Assembly: GCA_964407825.1 (NCBI GenBank)
Contig: CAYOXD010000021.1
Span: 1-32,636, forward strand
Direction: 5' to 3'
Length of the DNA stretch: 32,636 bases
Origin: CAYOXD01 sp964407825
GTDB taxonomy: Bacteria; Desulfobacterota; Desulfobacteria; Desulfobacterales; JAFDDL01
The translations under genes and the position numbers were made by a program. The notes beneath the pieces were generated by a model. It was not told the origin of the DNA. It searched no databases and was given only the letters and a program-made list of their open reading frames with translations. Each line of letters opens with the position of its first letter. Positions within the stretch are counted from its first letter, which is position 1. Of this stretch, positions 15,187-25,180 are shown piece after piece.

Positions 15187-15858
15187 ATGAAACGGTCAGT
15201 GGTTGTGTCGATAATCGCGATTCTGGGGATGCTTATGTCGGGTTGTATGAATCCCTATGGTCGGCCGGATTATACGGCCTCCGGCGCTTTGGCCGGTGGC
15301 GCCACCGGCGCCATCATCGGCAGCATGGCACGGCACCCGGGCTCGGGCGCACTGCTCGGCGGCGCCGTGGGCGCGGTGATCGGGGGTCTGATCGGTCACG
15401 GCATGGATCAGGCTCAGGAGGCCCAGTTGCGGGCCCAGGCGCCGCAGACCCTGGAGCGGGTCCGACAGGGGCGGCCGCTTGCCCTGGAAGACATCAAGGC
15501 ACTGGCAAGGGCCGGGATCAGCGATGATGTCATCATCAGTCAGATCCGCAATACCGGCACGGTATATCATCTCAGCGCCGCGGACATCATCGACCTGAAT
15601 CGGGCGGGCGTCAGCGAAAGGGTCATCCGCTATATGATCGACACGGCAAGCCAGGAGCAGACTGCACAAGTGGCGCCCGCGATGACGCCGCCGCCCCCTG
15701 CGCCGTTACCCGAATTCATCCCCGTAATGCCGGCGCCCGGCTATATGTGGATCTCAGGGGCCTGGTTCTGGGGCCCGAACCACTGGGTCTGGCGCCCCGG
15801 ATATTGGCACCGGCCGATGCGTTATCATTACAGATACAGGCACTGGCATCACCGGTAG
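15187..15858 (+). CDS. Glycine-zipper lipoprotein with Trp/Tyr-rich tail
   Basis: A 223-residue envelope protein. It starts with a type II signal peptide ending MSG-C20, so lipid attachment at Cys20 is likely. Residues about 33-80 form a glycine zipper with repeated GA and GG pairs, which usually inserts in or spans the outer membrane. Residues about 85-150 carry two similar helical units (DIKALARAGISDDVIISQIR and DIIDLNRAGVSERVIRYMI). After a proline-rich linker the tail is rich in W, Y, G and H, resembling YXWxxGxW-type repeats. GGAGG precedes the ATG at 15187. A structural or adhesive envelope role is likely, but its exact function is unknown. Confidence 0.8.
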   Translation: MKRSVVVSIIAILGMLMSGCMNPYGRPDYTASGALAGGATGAIIGSMARHPGSGALLGGAVGAVIGGLIGHGMDQAQEAQLRAQAPQTLERVRQGRPLALEDIKALARAGISDDVIISQIRNTGTVYHLSAADIIDLNRAGVSERVIRYMIDTASQEQTAQVAPAMTPPPPAPLPEFIPVMPAPGYMWISGAWFWGPNHWVWRPGYWHRPMRYHYRYRHWHHR

Positions 15859-15896
15859 CAGCCCGCGCCGGATGGGCGGCTGAAGGGGCACGCCGT

Positions 15897-17282
15897 CTAT
15901 CGTTGTCCCTCATAGACCCGCCGCCTGGCCCTGGCGGCTGCGGCCAAAACCTCCACCCGGGAGTCCACATAATCGTATACCCGCGCCCGTTGCTTACCGG
16001 GGGCGGGCCGCAACACCCGGCCGAGGTACTGCAGCAGTCTTCCGCTGAATCGAACGGGCGTGGTCAGGAACAGAATCCTCAGGTTCGGGCAGTCAAAGCC
16101 CTCGCCGACGAGCTGGCCGGTGGCAACCAGCACGTCGATTCGCCCGTCGGTCACCCCCTCGACGACCTCCCGGCGCTCAAGCGCCCCCAGGTCCCCGGTC
16201 AGCAACGCGGAGGCCACATGGTGCTTGTAACGAAGGAGGCTGTTCAGGATTTCGGCGTGAGCCTTCCGGTCCGTCAGGACCAGGCAGGTGCCTTGCGCCT
16301 TCCCGGCCTCCAGGGCCACATCTCCGGCGATGAGCCGGTTTCGCCTGTCATCGGCCGTCAGCTCCGCCAGCATCCTGCTGTACTCCCTGACCGGATCGTG
16401 GAAGGGCTCGAATTCGGTCTCCCGGTAGACGATGTCGGCCTCGAGCACATGGCCCGCCTCCACCAGCCCCGATGATTCCACCTGGTGGCGCAAGTCCCCA
16501 AGATACCAAAAGATCAGCTTGCTCAACCCATCTCTGCGCCAGGGGGTGGCGCTAAGCCCCAGCATATAGCGGGTATCGAAGGCCGAAAGGGCGTCGGTGA
16601 AGGTCCTGCTGGGGGCCCGATGGCATTCATCCACCACGATGTGGCCGAACCCGGTGGATACGGCCTCGGCGCATTTATAGAGGCTCTGCACCATGGCAAC
16701 GGTGATGCTCTCCCCGAGGCGCCTCTTGCCTGCGCCGATGAGGCCGATTTCGTCCTCCGGCATCCCCAGCAGGGCGCTGATCTGGCGTATCCACTGCATG
16801 GCCAGCTCCCGTGTGTGCACCAGGATCACCGCCGGCTGGCGACGTTGGGCGATCATGTAAAGAGCGATTACGGTCTTACCCGAGCCTGTGGGCGCGCAGA
16901 GGATGCCGAACTCCTTGGCCAGCATCTGCCGGGCGGCCTCCTTCTGAAAGGGCCTTAGGGCACCGGAAAAGGCCAGGGGCACCGCCGGCAGCTCCCGGCG
17001 CCGGTCCTCCAGGGCAAAGCCGATGCCGGCGGCCCGCAGCCGTTCCATCAGCCGGCGGGTATAGCCTCTGGGAAGAATCAGTCCCCCTTTACCCGCCTTC
17101 CGGTAATAACGAAGGGTCTTCGGCGTCCCCCGGTTCCATCGGCCCATCCGCTCGTTCTCAAGCCAGCGGGGGTTGGTGAGGGTGAAGGTATGGAGTAGTT
17201 CCGTGAAGAAGTCTTGTGGCAATCCTGTGACCAGCAGGTGCCGGGAAAGGACCAGGGAGACCCCATCGGCTGGACGGGTCAT
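15897..17282 (-). CDS. XPB-like superfamily 2 helicase
   Basis: A 461-residue DNA helicase or translocase. After a DNA-binding N-terminal region of about 100 residues come the SF2 motifs: LRPFQ (109-113), Walker A APTGSGKT (130-137), the DEAH-type box VVDECHRA (DECH at 218-221), motif III SAT (244-246), and motif VI in QYLGRVLRP near the end. The overall order resembles the Rad25/XPB group used in repair. Its ATG (17282) overlaps the stop of a 42-aa ORF as ATGA, so translation is probably coupled. It lacks an independent ribosome site. A specific partner is not visible in the neighbourhood. Confidence 0.88.
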   Translation of the reverse strand: MTRPADGVSLVLSRHLLVTGLPQDFFTELLHTFTLTNPRWLENERMGRWNRGTPKTLRYYRKAGKGGLILPRGYTRRLMERLRAAGIGFALEDRRRELPAVPLAFSGALRPFQKEAARQMLAKEFGILCAPTGSGKTVIALYMIAQRRQPAVILVHTRELAMQWIRQISALLGMPEDEIGLIGAGKRRLGESITVAMVQSLYKCAEAVSTGFGHIVVDECHRAPSRTFTDALSAFDTRYMLGLSATPWRRDGLSKLIFWYLGDLRHQVESSGLVEAGHVLEADIVYRETEFEPFHDPVREYSRMLAELTADDRRNRLIAGDVALEAGKAQGTCLVLTDRKAHAEILNSLLRYKHHVASALLTGDLGALERREVVEGVTDGRIDVLVATGQLVGEGFDCPNLRILFLTTPVRFSGRLLQYLGRVLRPAPGKQRARVYDYVDSRVEVLAAAARARRRVYEGQR

Positions 17283-17407
17283 GAGAACGCCAGACCAGCC
17301 CGGCGTTTCACTCTCAGGAGCCGGCCGCGTCCGGCTTCCCCCATGAGCGCCAGGTGCGTTCGGACCGCCTCCAGCGTGTCGATCTGCTCTTTTTGATAAT
17401 CGTTCAT
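17279..17407 (-). CDS. Small basic ORF overlapping the helicase start
   Basis: A 42-residue reading frame, beginning MNDYQKEQIDTLEAVRTHLA and ending in the basic stretch RLLRVKRRAG. Its TGA overlaps the helicase ATG as ATGA, and it lies 30 nt after the acidic-tailed gene, so it fits as an operon member. It has no obvious Shine-Dalgarno site. The N-terminal helix and basic C-terminus read like the two ends of a larger protein joined by an internal deletion, so it may be a remnant; I cannot confirm that from the sequence alone. Confidence 0.4.
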   Translation of the reverse strand: MNDYQKEQIDTLEAVRTHLALMGEAGRGRLLRVKRRAGLAFS

Positions 17408-17437
17408 CCGCGGGGAGTTTCTGGATCGGGACTGGAC

Positions 17438-17926
17438 CTACCGGTTGTCCGCATCCGAATCCTTGGCCGAGTCGTCATCCTGCGCGTCCTGCAGGTCCGA
17501 ATCATCGGACTGGCCATCATCCGAGTCCTGGTCCTCGTCCTCCTCATCATCTCCGCCTATCAACGAGCTGATGGTGGCGGACTCCGTCTTGATCATCTCC
17601 AATACTGCCGCCGTCTCATCTCCCGGCTTCTGGAAGGCGTCCTTGTCGTCGAAAATCAGCTCCATGGATTTTTCATCTTCTGTTTCATACAGTTCGATGA
17701 TGCCCTCTGCTATTTTTTCCGCATAGGTCATCCTCGGATACATATTATGAGTCCTGAACGTTGAAATCAGCGCCTCGACCCCTCTGTCGATGGCGGAGCG
17801 GATGGCGGCCCCATCATGGCTTTCCTCACAAATCAGCGAAAGAACATCATTTTCAAGCTCCGTGTACTCGCTGATGGTCAACGTATCCTGTTCCTCACCC
17901 CTTGTGAGAATATACTTCTGTTTCAT
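17438..17926 (-). CDS. Protein of unknown function with acidic C-terminal tail
   Basis: A 162-residue cytoplasmic protein. Residues 1-115 are a helical domain that I do not recognise (KYILTRGEEQDTLTISEYTE and onward). Residues about 125-162 are almost only Asp, Glu, Ser and Gln, a disordered tail that could mimic nucleic acid. I chose the ATG at 17926 because GGAGGAAGG stands just upstream; the ATG at 17941 would overlap that site. It heads a probable operon with the 42-aa ORF and the helicase, suggesting a link to DNA transactions, but that is context only. Confidence 0.7.
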   Translation of the reverse strand: MKQKYILTRGEEQDTLTISEYTELENDVLSLICEESHDGAAIRSAIDRGVEALISTFRTHNMYPRMTYAEKIAEGIIELYETEDEKSMELIFDDKDAFQKPGDETAAVLEMIKTESATISSLIGGDDEEDEDQDSDDGQSDDSDLQDAQDDDSAKDSDADNR

Positions 17927-18019
17927 GCCTTCCTCCAACATTGCGTATAGTCCCTGTCATGAAAATAGTGAGGCAATTATGACCAAGCGTGGGGAAAAGA
18001 GCAAGGAAAAGATTATGAA

Positions 18020-18052
18020 ATTCGTAGGATTGAAAAGAAAAGGACTACGAAT
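18020..18052 (-). terminator. Hairpin directly after glmM
   Basis: On the minus strand ATTCGTAG (18052-18045 read in reverse) and CTACGAAT enclose a 17-nt pyrimidine-rich loop, starting immediately after the glmM stop codon. The stem is a perfect 8 bp, but only a mixed T-rich segment follows. It is a weak terminator candidate. Confidence 0.35.
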
Positions 18053-19396
18053 CTAGGCGCCGATGGTTTTCCGGACCTGCGCCACGATCGCCTCGCAGTG
18101 CTGCCGGGTGGTCTCCTCGGTCGGCCCCTCCACCATCACCCGGCACATGGGCTGGGTCCCGGAGTATCTGACCAGTACCCGCCCGCCTTCGCCCAGAGCG
18201 GCCATGGTCTCTTCTATGACCCGTTGAATGTCCGGCACGGTCTCGATGGCCGGTTTTTCCTTCACCGTCACATTGATCAGCACCTGGGGGAAAACGCGCA
18301 TCACACTGCTCAAGGCCGAAAGGGGTCGTTTCTCATCGGCCACGACCCGCACCAGTTGAAGTGCCGCCAGAAGACCGTCGCCCGTGGTATGATGGTCCAG
18401 AAAAATCAGGTGCCCCGAATCCTCTCCTCCGAGATTGGCCCCTTCGGCTCGCATTTTTTCCATCACGTAGCGATCCCCCACCTGCGTGGACAGGTGGGTA
18501 ATGCCCATTTGCCCCAAAGCGGCCCGCAATCCCAGATTGCTCATGACGGTCGTCACCACCTGGTTGTTGTGCAGCAGCCCCCTTTGGGACAGATACCGGG
18601 CGCAGATGGCCAGAACCTGGTCCCCCGTCAGAATCCGGCCCTTCTCATCCACTGCGATGAGTCGATCCCCGTCTCCATCAAAGGCGAGACCCAGATCCGC
18701 ACCGGTTCTCGACACCGTCTCGGCCAGAATCCGGGGGTGTTCGGATCCGCATTCGGCGTTGATATTCATTCCATCCGGGTTGACACCCAACGTCGTCACC
18801 TGCCCTCCCAGCCGCTCGAACAGCCGGGGGGCGACCTCGAAGGTGGCGCCGTTGGCGCAGTCAAGGACAATCTTCATCTGATCCAGTTGGAATTGCGCGC
18901 CCGCGGAACGAACCAAAAAATCGACATAGCCCTCCGCCGCACGGGGGAGGGGCCGCACCCGCCCCGTGACCCGCGTTCCCGCTGTCTGGGGCGCCTCCAG
19001 GACGCGCTTCTCGAGAGCGGCCTCGACTTCGTCGCTCAGCTTGAACCCGTCGGGGCCGAACACCTTGATCCCGTTGTCATAAAAGGGGTTATGCGAGGCG
19101 GAAACGACCACCCCCGCAATGGCCCCCGCCGCCACGGTATGGTACGCCACGGCGGGCGTGGGGACAACGCCGCACATGAGGGCGTCCACCCCTTCGGCGC
19201 AGGCTCCGGCCGCGAGGGCGGAAGCCAGCATCTCACCGGAAATACGCGTATCCTGACCGATCACCAGGGTGGGTTTTGGCGCTTGCGCCTTAAAATAGCC
19301 AGCAATGGCCCGGCCCACGTCCACGGCCATCCGGGCTGTCATGGGATGGGTGTTGGCAACGCCTCGAATACCGTCCGTACCGAATAGACTGGTCAT
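18053..19396 (-). CDS. glmM: Phosphoglucosamine mutase GlmM
   Basis: Interconverts glucosamine-6-phosphate and glucosamine-1-phosphate on the path to UDP-GlcNAc for peptidoglycan and LPS. The 447-residue length fits. The phosphoserine loop is A-S101-H-N-P in VVVSASHNPFYDNGIK, the metal loop is DGDGDR, and the C-terminal phosphate-binding segment RYSGTQP is present. The start MTSLFGTDGIRG at 19396 is standard for GlmM and has AAGGA about 8 nt upstream. It follows the GlmU-like beta-helix gene by 22 nt, so the two probably form one amino-sugar operon. Confidence 0.96.
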   Translation of the reverse strand: MTSLFGTDGIRGVANTHPMTARMAVDVGRAIAGYFKAQAPKPTLVIGQDTRISGEMLASALAAGACAEGVDALMCGVVPTPAVAYHTVAAGAIAGVVVSASHNPFYDNGIKVFGPDGFKLSDEVEAALEKRVLEAPQTAGTRVTGRVRPLPRAAEGYVDFLVRSAGAQFQLDQMKIVLDCANGATFEVAPRLFERLGGQVTTLGVNPDGMNINAECGSEHPRILAETVSRTGADLGLAFDGDGDRLIAVDEKGRILTGDQVLAICARYLSQRGLLHNNQVVTTVMSNLGLRAALGQMGITHLSTQVGDRYVMEKMRAEGANLGGEDSGHLIFLDHHTTGDGLLAALQLVRVVADEKRPLSALSSVMRVFPQVLINVTVKEKPAIETVPDIQRVIEETMAALGEGGRVLVRYSGTQPMCRVMVEGPTEETTRQHCEAIVAQVRKTIGA

Positions 19397-19418
19397 GATG
19401 GGGGTCCTTTTCTTCAGG

Positions 19419-20684
19419 CTATGGGGCCGTCCACCCGAATGCCGGCAGCAGGTCGTGGGCCGCTCCGGCACAGTGGTCAACGATGGTCTGCAGCCAGCGC
19501 GAACCGGCTTCGGTCATCCCGGAATCAAGCTGCTTTATGACGCCGGGGTAATCCCGGCCTCCCCGGGCGATCCCAGCCTGGATGACATTTATCATCCGCT
19601 CCACCTCCCCGTCCTCGCCGGTATAACCTCTCAGGGCCTCAAAGCGCTGGGAAAGCACGGGCCAGCGGTCATGGAGCTGTGCCTTCTGGGCCAACAGGTC
19701 TTCCGAAACGTTTCCGGCGGCAAGCTCCCGGTAGATCCGTGCCGATTCGGACATTTTCTCGCTGAAGGCGCCCAGACGCCTGATCCGTTCATCGATGCCC
19801 ATATCCACCTTTTCCAGCAGCCCCGCCAGCAGCTCCTCAGGAAACTCCCGGGATACGAACTGGCGCCGAACCACCGCATACCAGGCGCGAAGGGCCACCA
19901 GGTTCCCCAGATACAACACATTGTTCTGAACGATACGCCGGATGCTCCGGTACATGCCGGCCACAAAGGGGATATTGCCCCCTCTTGCCCCGCCTGCCAC
20001 CAGAAGCCTACCCGGCCGAACCTCATCCTTCCGACAGATGGAGCCCGCGGCAACGACCGTACCGAAGGCGAGCCGGCAGGGGCCCACCAGCCCCCCCTGC
20101 CCCCCCAGAAAAATGGGAGGCTGATTCAACATGACCCCCCTTGGCACATCGCCCAGCAGGGAGGCGGTGGCCTTGTCCTGATTGGGAGTGAAATTGAAAT
20201 GGATATAGGAGCTTCCCACCTCGCTGTGATCGCGGCGGCTGGTGCCGCCCGCCATGAAGCAATCGCAGAAGTTGATCAGACTCCCCAGGGTGACATAGGG
20301 AAAGAGAATGGTCTGCTTCAGGCCCACCGTATGAGCGCCAGAGGCCTCCTCCTCCAGAATTGTCCCTTCCCGGACGTGCGCGCCGGATCCCATCGCCGAT
20401 TTTGCCAGAAATACGGCGTCCTTGAAGTACCCGCCCTTCAACTCGACACCGGGGCCAAGCTGGCAATTTTCGATACTCACCGGCGCCTCCCGGCCAAGCA
20501 CCGCCCCCGCACAGATGTATGTCTTCGCGCCCCTTATCCTGGCGCCGGCATGGAGGATCACGCCATCTCCGGAAATCCGGTCCAGATCGACATCCGCTCC
20601 AAGCTCCACGCTGCCGGGAGCCGGTACGCAAACCCCTTTTTCCATCAATCGGCTGATGCGTTCAGTGCAGTCAGTGCAGTTCAT
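19419..20684 (-). CDS. GlmU-like left-handed beta-helix protein
   Basis: A 421-residue protein. Residues about 25-245 are hexapeptide-type turns predicted to form a left-handed beta helix, as in the acetyltransferase half of GlmU and in LpxA-like proteins (for example SSYIHFNFTP and PPIFLGGQGG). The remaining about 170 residues are helical. The pyrophosphorylase Rossmann half of GlmU is missing. Located just upstream of glmM, it may supply the glucosamine-1-phosphate acetyltransferase step or a related sugar-nucleotide function, which is inference. The start MNCTDCTE at 20684 has GGGAGGA upstream. The CxxC at its N-terminus is unusual. Confidence 0.75.
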   Translation of the reverse strand: MNCTDCTERISRLMEKGVCVPAPGSVELGADVDLDRISGDGVILHAGARIRGAKTYICAGAVLGREAPVSIENCQLGPGVELKGGYFKDAVFLAKSAMGSGAHVREGTILEEEASGAHTVGLKQTILFPYVTLGSLINFCDCFMAGGTSRRDHSEVGSSYIHFNFTPNQDKATASLLGDVPRGVMLNQPPIFLGGQGGLVGPCRLAFGTVVAAGSICRKDEVRPGRLLVAGGARGGNIPFVAGMYRSIRRIVQNNVLYLGNLVALRAWYAVVRRQFVSREFPEELLAGLLEKVDMGIDERIRRLGAFSEKMSESARIYRELAAGNVSEDLLAQKAQLHDRWPVLSQRFEALRGYTGEDGEVERMINVIQAGIARGGRDYPGVIKQLDSGMTEAGSRWLQTIVDHCAGAAHDLLPAFGWTAP

Positions 20685-20858
20685 TGATCCTCCCGTCCGC
20701 ACGAAGTGAACATAAATCCCCGCAGGGTGTCAAGGCCAAAGAACAAGATCACCCTGAGGGTGACGACCGCGTGCTTGAGTTTGCGCCACCGGCATGATAC
20801 GAAAGCCAAATCGGAAATGCTTCCGAAATCGCCGATAGTGATGAAAGGAAGAGATGAC

Positions 20859-21833
20859 GTGGAAAAGACAGCGCCCATATTCGTGGCCGGTCACAGGGGC
20901 CTGGTGGGATCCGCCCTCTGCCGGAAGCTGACAGAAGAGGGGTACGCCCAGGTGCTGGTGCGGACGCATGGAGAGCTGGATTTGACGCGCCAGGCGGAGG
21001 TGGAGCGGTTCTTCCAGACAAACCGGCCCGCCCATGTATTGGTAGCCGCCGCCCGGGTAGGGGGAATCTGGGCCAACAACGCCTATCCGGCCCAGTTCAT
21101 CTATGAGAATCTGGCCATTCAGTGCAACCTCATTCATGCAGCCTGGAAATTCGGCGTTCGGCGGCTGCTGTTCCTGGGATCGTCGTGTATCTACCCCCGG
21201 GACTGCCCTCAACCCATCCGGGAGGCATATCTTCTTACCGGTCCACTGGAGGCTACCAACGAGCCCTATGCCATCGCCAAAATCGCCGGCATCAAGATGT
21301 GTCAATCCTACAACCGCCAGTACGGCACCCGGTTCTATTCGGTCATGCCCACAAACCTCTACGGCCCCAACGATAATTTCGATCTTGAAACGAGCCACGT
21401 ACTGCCGGCCCTGATCCGCAAGTTCCATGAGGCGAAACTGCGCAGCGCCGCCGCCGTGGAGGTCTGGGGTACCGGCCGGCCCCATCGGGAGTTTCTCCAT
21501 GTGGACGATCTGGCCGATGCCTGCCTCCATCTGATGCGCCTGCCCTCGGATGCCCTGACGGACTTTTTCACCGAAACGGGCCACGCCTTTGTCAACATCG
21601 GATGCGGCAAGGACCTCACCATCGAAGCCTTGGCTCACACCGTGAAAGATGTCGTCGGATTCAACGGCGAAATCGTTTTTGACGTCACCAAGCCGGACGG
21701 GACCCCCCAAAAACTCCTGGATGTATCCGGAATGGCGCGGCTCGGCTGGGCCCCCGCCATCGGCTTGGAGGAGGGACTCCGGAACACCTACCAATGGTGC
21801 CTGGACAGCGGGGTGTTCGAGGACGATCGGTAA
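20859..21833 (+). CDS. fcl: GDP-L-fucose synthase
   Basis: Epimerises and reduces GDP-4-keto-6-deoxymannose to GDP-L-fucose for surface polysaccharide. It is an extended short-chain dehydrogenase with the NADP loop GHRGLVGS, the Ser in GSSCIYP, and the Y-xxx-K pair in EPYAIAKIAG, followed by NLYGPNDNFD and HREFLHVDDLADA, all diagnostic of GMER. I chose the GTG at 20859 because AAAGGA lies 8-9 nt upstream; the in-frame ATG at 20841 has no site. The result is 324 residues, normal for the family. No gmd gene for GDP-mannose dehydratase is adjacent. It is divergent from the GlmU-like gene. Confidence 0.92.
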   Translation: MEKTAPIFVAGHRGLVGSALCRKLTEEGYAQVLVRTHGELDLTRQAEVERFFQTNRPAHVLVAAARVGGIWANNAYPAQFIYENLAIQCNLIHAAWKFGVRRLLFLGSSCIYPRDCPQPIREAYLLTGPLEATNEPYAIAKIAGIKMCQSYNRQYGTRFYSVMPTNLYGPNDNFDLETSHVLPALIRKFHEAKLRSAAAVEVWGTGRPHREFLHVDDLADACLHLMRLPSDALTDFFTETGHAFVNIGCGKDLTIEALAHTVKDVVGFNGEIVFDVTKPDGTPQKLLDVSGMARLGWAPAIGLEEGLRNTYQWCLDSGVFEDDR

Positions 21834-21932
21834 CCCGTGAGGACGACAGGCCTAAGCCTGGAGGAAAATCTCATTGTTGGGAAAAGCCATCTCTCGCTCG
21901 GGGCCACAATGTCAGGAAAGGGGTTCTTCCGG

Positions 21933-22244
21933 CTAAGGCGCCTCTGCCGGCGAACCCACTGTAATCATGTCCATGTTCTTCTTCCAAACGGCTTGTCCGA
22001 CGCCGCCCACCAGCATGATGTCCTCAGGTTTTCCAAAGGGGCCGTTGGCATTGCGGTAGGCAATGATTTTTTCGGCGTTCTTCTGTCCGATTCCCTTCAG
22101 GTTCATCAAGGTTTCCACGGATGCGGTATTGATGTTGATCTTCCCGACGGGTGACTTGACCGTCTTCTCCGCGGACCATACGGTTGAAGCAAGAAGTGCG
22201 ACTGAAAGCCCGATAACGAGTGCAAGAATTGATCGTTTTATCAT
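21933..22244 (-). CDS. Exported ComEA-like helix-hairpin-helix protein
   Basis: A 103-residue protein with a signal peptide (about 1-24, ending VWSA) and one ComEA-type HhH DNA-binding domain (INTASVETLMNLKGIGQKNAEKIIAYR, then GPFGKPEDIMLVGGVG). ComEA homologues bind incoming DNA during natural transformation, but short stand-alone versions are widespread in bacteria not known to be competent. No other competence genes are in view. GGAGAATGG precedes the ATG. Confidence 0.85.
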   Translation of the reverse strand: MIKRSILALVIGLSVALLASTVWSAEKTVKSPVGKININTASVETLMNLKGIGQKNAEKIIAYRNANGPFGKPEDIMLVGGVGQAVWKKNMDMITVGSPAEAP

Positions 22245-22545
22245 CTTCCATTCTCCTTTCCAGTTGGGACGTCAAACCGCAATTGAACGAGAGATGGACT
22301 TTTCCCCAAAGCAAGCCGTTCGATGGTGCCTATCCGATGATACGTACTGGGTGGTACATGGAACTGGCCCGGATGGAGTGAAGCGCCGGACGCTGGGGGT
22401 TGCCCGCTCCATGGAATGGTGATGGAATGGAGGACATCTCTTCACCCGAAAGGCTGTGACCGGGGCAACCGGTAGGAACAATTTGAATTTCGATTACATT
22501 GAGGATCTCAATACTATCGATCCGGCACCAAGTCAATTCATTTTC
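22245..22545. other. Intergenic region between the histidine kinase and the ComEA-like gene
   Basis: No convincing gene or riboswitch was found here. A 13-nt palindrome, TTGAG-GAT-CTCAA, sits at 22499-22511 and could be an operator. A 42-codon plus-strand ORF at 22294-22422 has no good ribosome site and is not accepted. Confidence 0.35.
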
Positions 22546-25005
<2,460 letters not shown>

Positions 25006-25180
25006 GGTCGATACCTCATCACTTGAGAGCGCATGACGAGCCACTCGGTTCCGTTAAGCCAAATCGTAGTTTCAGCCTCTGTCTCTATATAGTCTGTCTA
25101 TCCTTTCCTGCTGACCTCCGTCGCCCTGTTCCTTCGATTCTGAGTTTCTGCTCTCCCTGGATTCCTTCCCCAAGGGCCCG

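Noticed and set aside
17979..18056. A 25-codon plus-strand ORF beginning MTKRGEKSKEK, like the start of a TetR regulator
   Set aside because: It is too short for a helix-turn-helix domain, overlaps the hairpin after glmM and has no continuation.
22294..22422. A 42-codon plus-strand ORF between the histidine kinase and the ComEA-like gene
   Set aside because: There is no good ribosome site and no recognisable similarity, and it lies in the likely leader of the ComEA-like gene on the other strand.
22440..22545. A possible cyclic-di-GMP riboswitch near the ComEA-like gene
   Set aside because: The sequence lacks the conserved GEMM core and the pairing could not be built.
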